Of a stretch of 64,000 nt of DNA, positions 62,910-64,000 are shown one piece after another (the first letter of the stretch is position 1; every line of letters starts with the position of its first letter). The stretch spans positions 310,001-374,000 of the forward strand of contig NZ_FQXJ01000005.1 in the NCBI RefSeq assembly GCF_900129935.1, in the 5' to 3' direction. Position numbers and translations under genes: made by a program. The stretch comes from Desulfosporosinus lacus DSM 15449 (GTDB lineage Bacteria > Bacillota > Desulfitobacteriia > Desulfitobacteriales > Desulfitobacteriaceae). Below the pieces are notes generated by a model. That model had not been told where the DNA came from. It made no database searches and saw only the letters and a list, made by a program, of their open reading frames with translations.

Positions 62910-63701
62910 TTATGGAATTATTGTTTTTGTTTTAGCTTCTATCGTATTTCGAATAATATTCACTTCAACGCGACGATTTTTAGCCCGCCCCTCAAGTGTA
63001 CCATTGGTGTCAATCGGTTGATACTCACCATATCCAATCGATCGAAATCGAGCTTGGTTGATATTATTCGATCTTAACAGATACTTCATAAAGTTTAAAG
63101 ACCGTTTTGAGCTTAAATCCCAGTTAGAGTCAAATTCATTATTCTTTATAGGGATATTATCAGTATGCCCCGCAACTTCTACTTTGTAATCAGGATACAT
63201 GCTTAACATTTCCGAAATAATTGAAGCAAGTTTTTGAGCCTCTGGTTTTACAACTGCCTTTCCCGAGTCAAATAAAGCATAATCCTGAATTGTAATTTTC
63301 AACATATCACTTGTGACATTCGTCTGAAGTTGCAGGGTCAGACCATTTTCTGCAATAAAAGTGTCAAGCCTTTTCTTAATTGCCTCCATGTCCTGTTTTT
63401 CTTTATTTATCAGGTCATTAAGCGCTTGGTTTTGGTCTTGTCCGTTTTCATTAACATTTTTTACATCATTAACAGAAATATCATCTATTGATAAAGTATC
63501 TGATTCTTCAAAAACACTTACGCCACCGTTAAAGGCACTATTCAAGCCCTGCATAACCTTAGCGTATTTTTTTTCATCTACCTGACTCGAGGCAAATAGA
63601 ATAATAAATAATGCCAATAATAACGTTAACAAGTCCGCATAAGGAATTAACCATGTCTCGTCAATATGTTCTTCATGATGCTCTTTCTTATGCTTTTTCA
63701 A
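62910..63701 (-). CDS. motB: Flagellar motor protein MotB
   Basis: A 263-residue protein. One N-terminal helix (WLIPYADLLTLLLALFIILFA) contains the proton-binding Asp in YADLLT. A plug/linker and an OmpA-like peptidoglycan domain follow (ALFDSGKAVVKPEAQKLASI, EVAGHTDNIPIKN, FRSIGYGEYQPIDTN, NRRVEVNIIR). It anchors the stator to the wall. TTG start with GGAGGGGGAT upstream, overlapping motA by 14 bases. Confidence 0.94.
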   Translation of the reverse strand: MKKHKKEHHEEHIDETWLIPYADLLTLLLALFIILFASSQVDEKKYAKVMQGLNSAFNGGVSVFEESDTLSIDDISVNDVKNVNENGQDQNQALNDLINKEKQDMEAIKKRLDTFIAENGLTLQLQTNVTSDMLKITIQDYALFDSGKAVVKPEAQKLASIISEMLSMYPDYKVEVAGHTDNIPIKNNEFDSNWDLSSKRSLNFMKYLLRSNNINQARFRSIGYGEYQPIDTNGTLEGRAKNRRVEVNIIRNTIEAKTKTIIP

Positions 63702-64000
63702 CCTTATCCCCCTCCATAACTTTACGTTCAGTTGGAGTAAGGAAGACGGCCAGCCTTTGGTTAATGGATAAAACAGGTTCACCAGCTTGAATGGCTAAAA
63801 GACCTTCTGCCATCATCATCTTAATTTGGGTCTCTTTTTTAGATTTTTGCTTCAATTTATTGGCCATAGGGTGCCATAAAACATAACCAGAAAAGATCCC
63901 CAGTAACGTCGCAACGAAAGCCGCGGAAATCAAATGTCCTAATGCTTCTATCTCATTCAGATTGCCTAAGGCGGCAATCAAACCGACAACTGCTCCCAAA
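63688..64000 (-). CDS. motA: Flagellar motor protein MotA, C-terminal part
   Basis: Only about 104 C-terminal codons are in the window. AVVGLIAALGNLNEIEALGH, SAAFVATLLGIFSGYVLWHP and ANKLKQKSKKE correspond to the last two helices and cytoplasmic tail of MotA; the start lies beyond the right edge. It forms the stator ion channel with MotB, which overlaps its end. Confidence 0.9.
   Translation of the reverse strand, partial: LGAVVGLIAALGNLNEIEALGHLISAAFVATLLGIFSGYVLWHPMANKLKQKSKKETQIKMMMAEGLLAIQAGEPVLSINQRLAVFLTPTERKVMEGDKVEKA

Overview
The window reads as ordinary chromosome of a spore-forming, anaerobic, low-to-moderate G+C Firmicute of the Peptococcaceae type (Desulfosporosinus/Desulfitobacterium-like). 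This assignment is inferred from gene content: spoVS beside rny and ymdB, the rimO-pgsA / cinA / recA-recX order, menaquinone synthesis (menG), rubredoxin, a ferrous-iron Feo system, a LutB-LutA fusion of the kind seen in lactate-oxidising anaerobes, many strong GGAGG ribosome sites and frequent TTG/GTG starts. No rRNA, tRNA, prophage, CRISPR array or intact insertion sequence was seen.

Layout. Bases 1-5.4 kb hold the start of a probable HD-GYP protein, a TauE/SafE-type permease, a three-gene cluster (acidic-repeat membrane protein, PRC-barrel protein, VanW protein) and a GAF-GGDEF cyclase. 5.4-10.1 kb carries small membrane proteins, an IMPACT-family protein coupled to a thioesterase, a CBS-pair protein, menG, and a PadR-MFS pair. 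10.2-14.6 kb has a TetR regulator, the Feo iron uptake genes with two Fur boxes, and a YczE-like protein. 14.7-24.3 kb is a mixed stretch of small genes, a zinc-ribbon protein, a GH18 hydrolase, ComFB-like and Crp/Fnr proteins, a Ski2-like helicase, rubredoxin, a HAD protein, and about 700 bases without a gene that contain a candidate structured RNA.

24.4-28.7 kb has the lactate-utilisation (LUD) genes with an LldR-type operator, and a candidate small RNA on the other strand. 28.8-42 kb contains a squalene-hopene-cyclase-like protein, an ArgA-like acetyltransferase, an orphan histidine kinase, a DmpA peptidase, a TetR regulator, glycerate kinase, guaB, an HD protein, a PHP phosphoesterase and a dipeptidase. 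42.3-55.3 kb is the conserved spoVS / ymdB / rny / recX / recA / helicase / cinA / FtsH-like / pgsA / rimO block. 55.4-59.8 kb is pstSCAB-phoU, followed by a YgiQ-type radical-SAM protein and motB-motA, which runs off the right end.

The most interesting regulatory reading is the leader of rny. A good sigma-A promoter lies about 230 bases upstream of the start codon, and between them sit repeated self-complementary segments and an intrinsic terminator with eight Ts. This looks like transcription attenuation of the RNase Y gene. Two more RNA candidates (27.24-27.44 kb on the plus strand and 23.86-24.0 kb on the minus strand) and several short genes of 39-53 residues were found by reading the sequence directly. 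I found no defence system or biosynthetic island; the novelty here is mainly regulatory RNA and small or unassigned proteins in otherwise conserved neighbourhoods.
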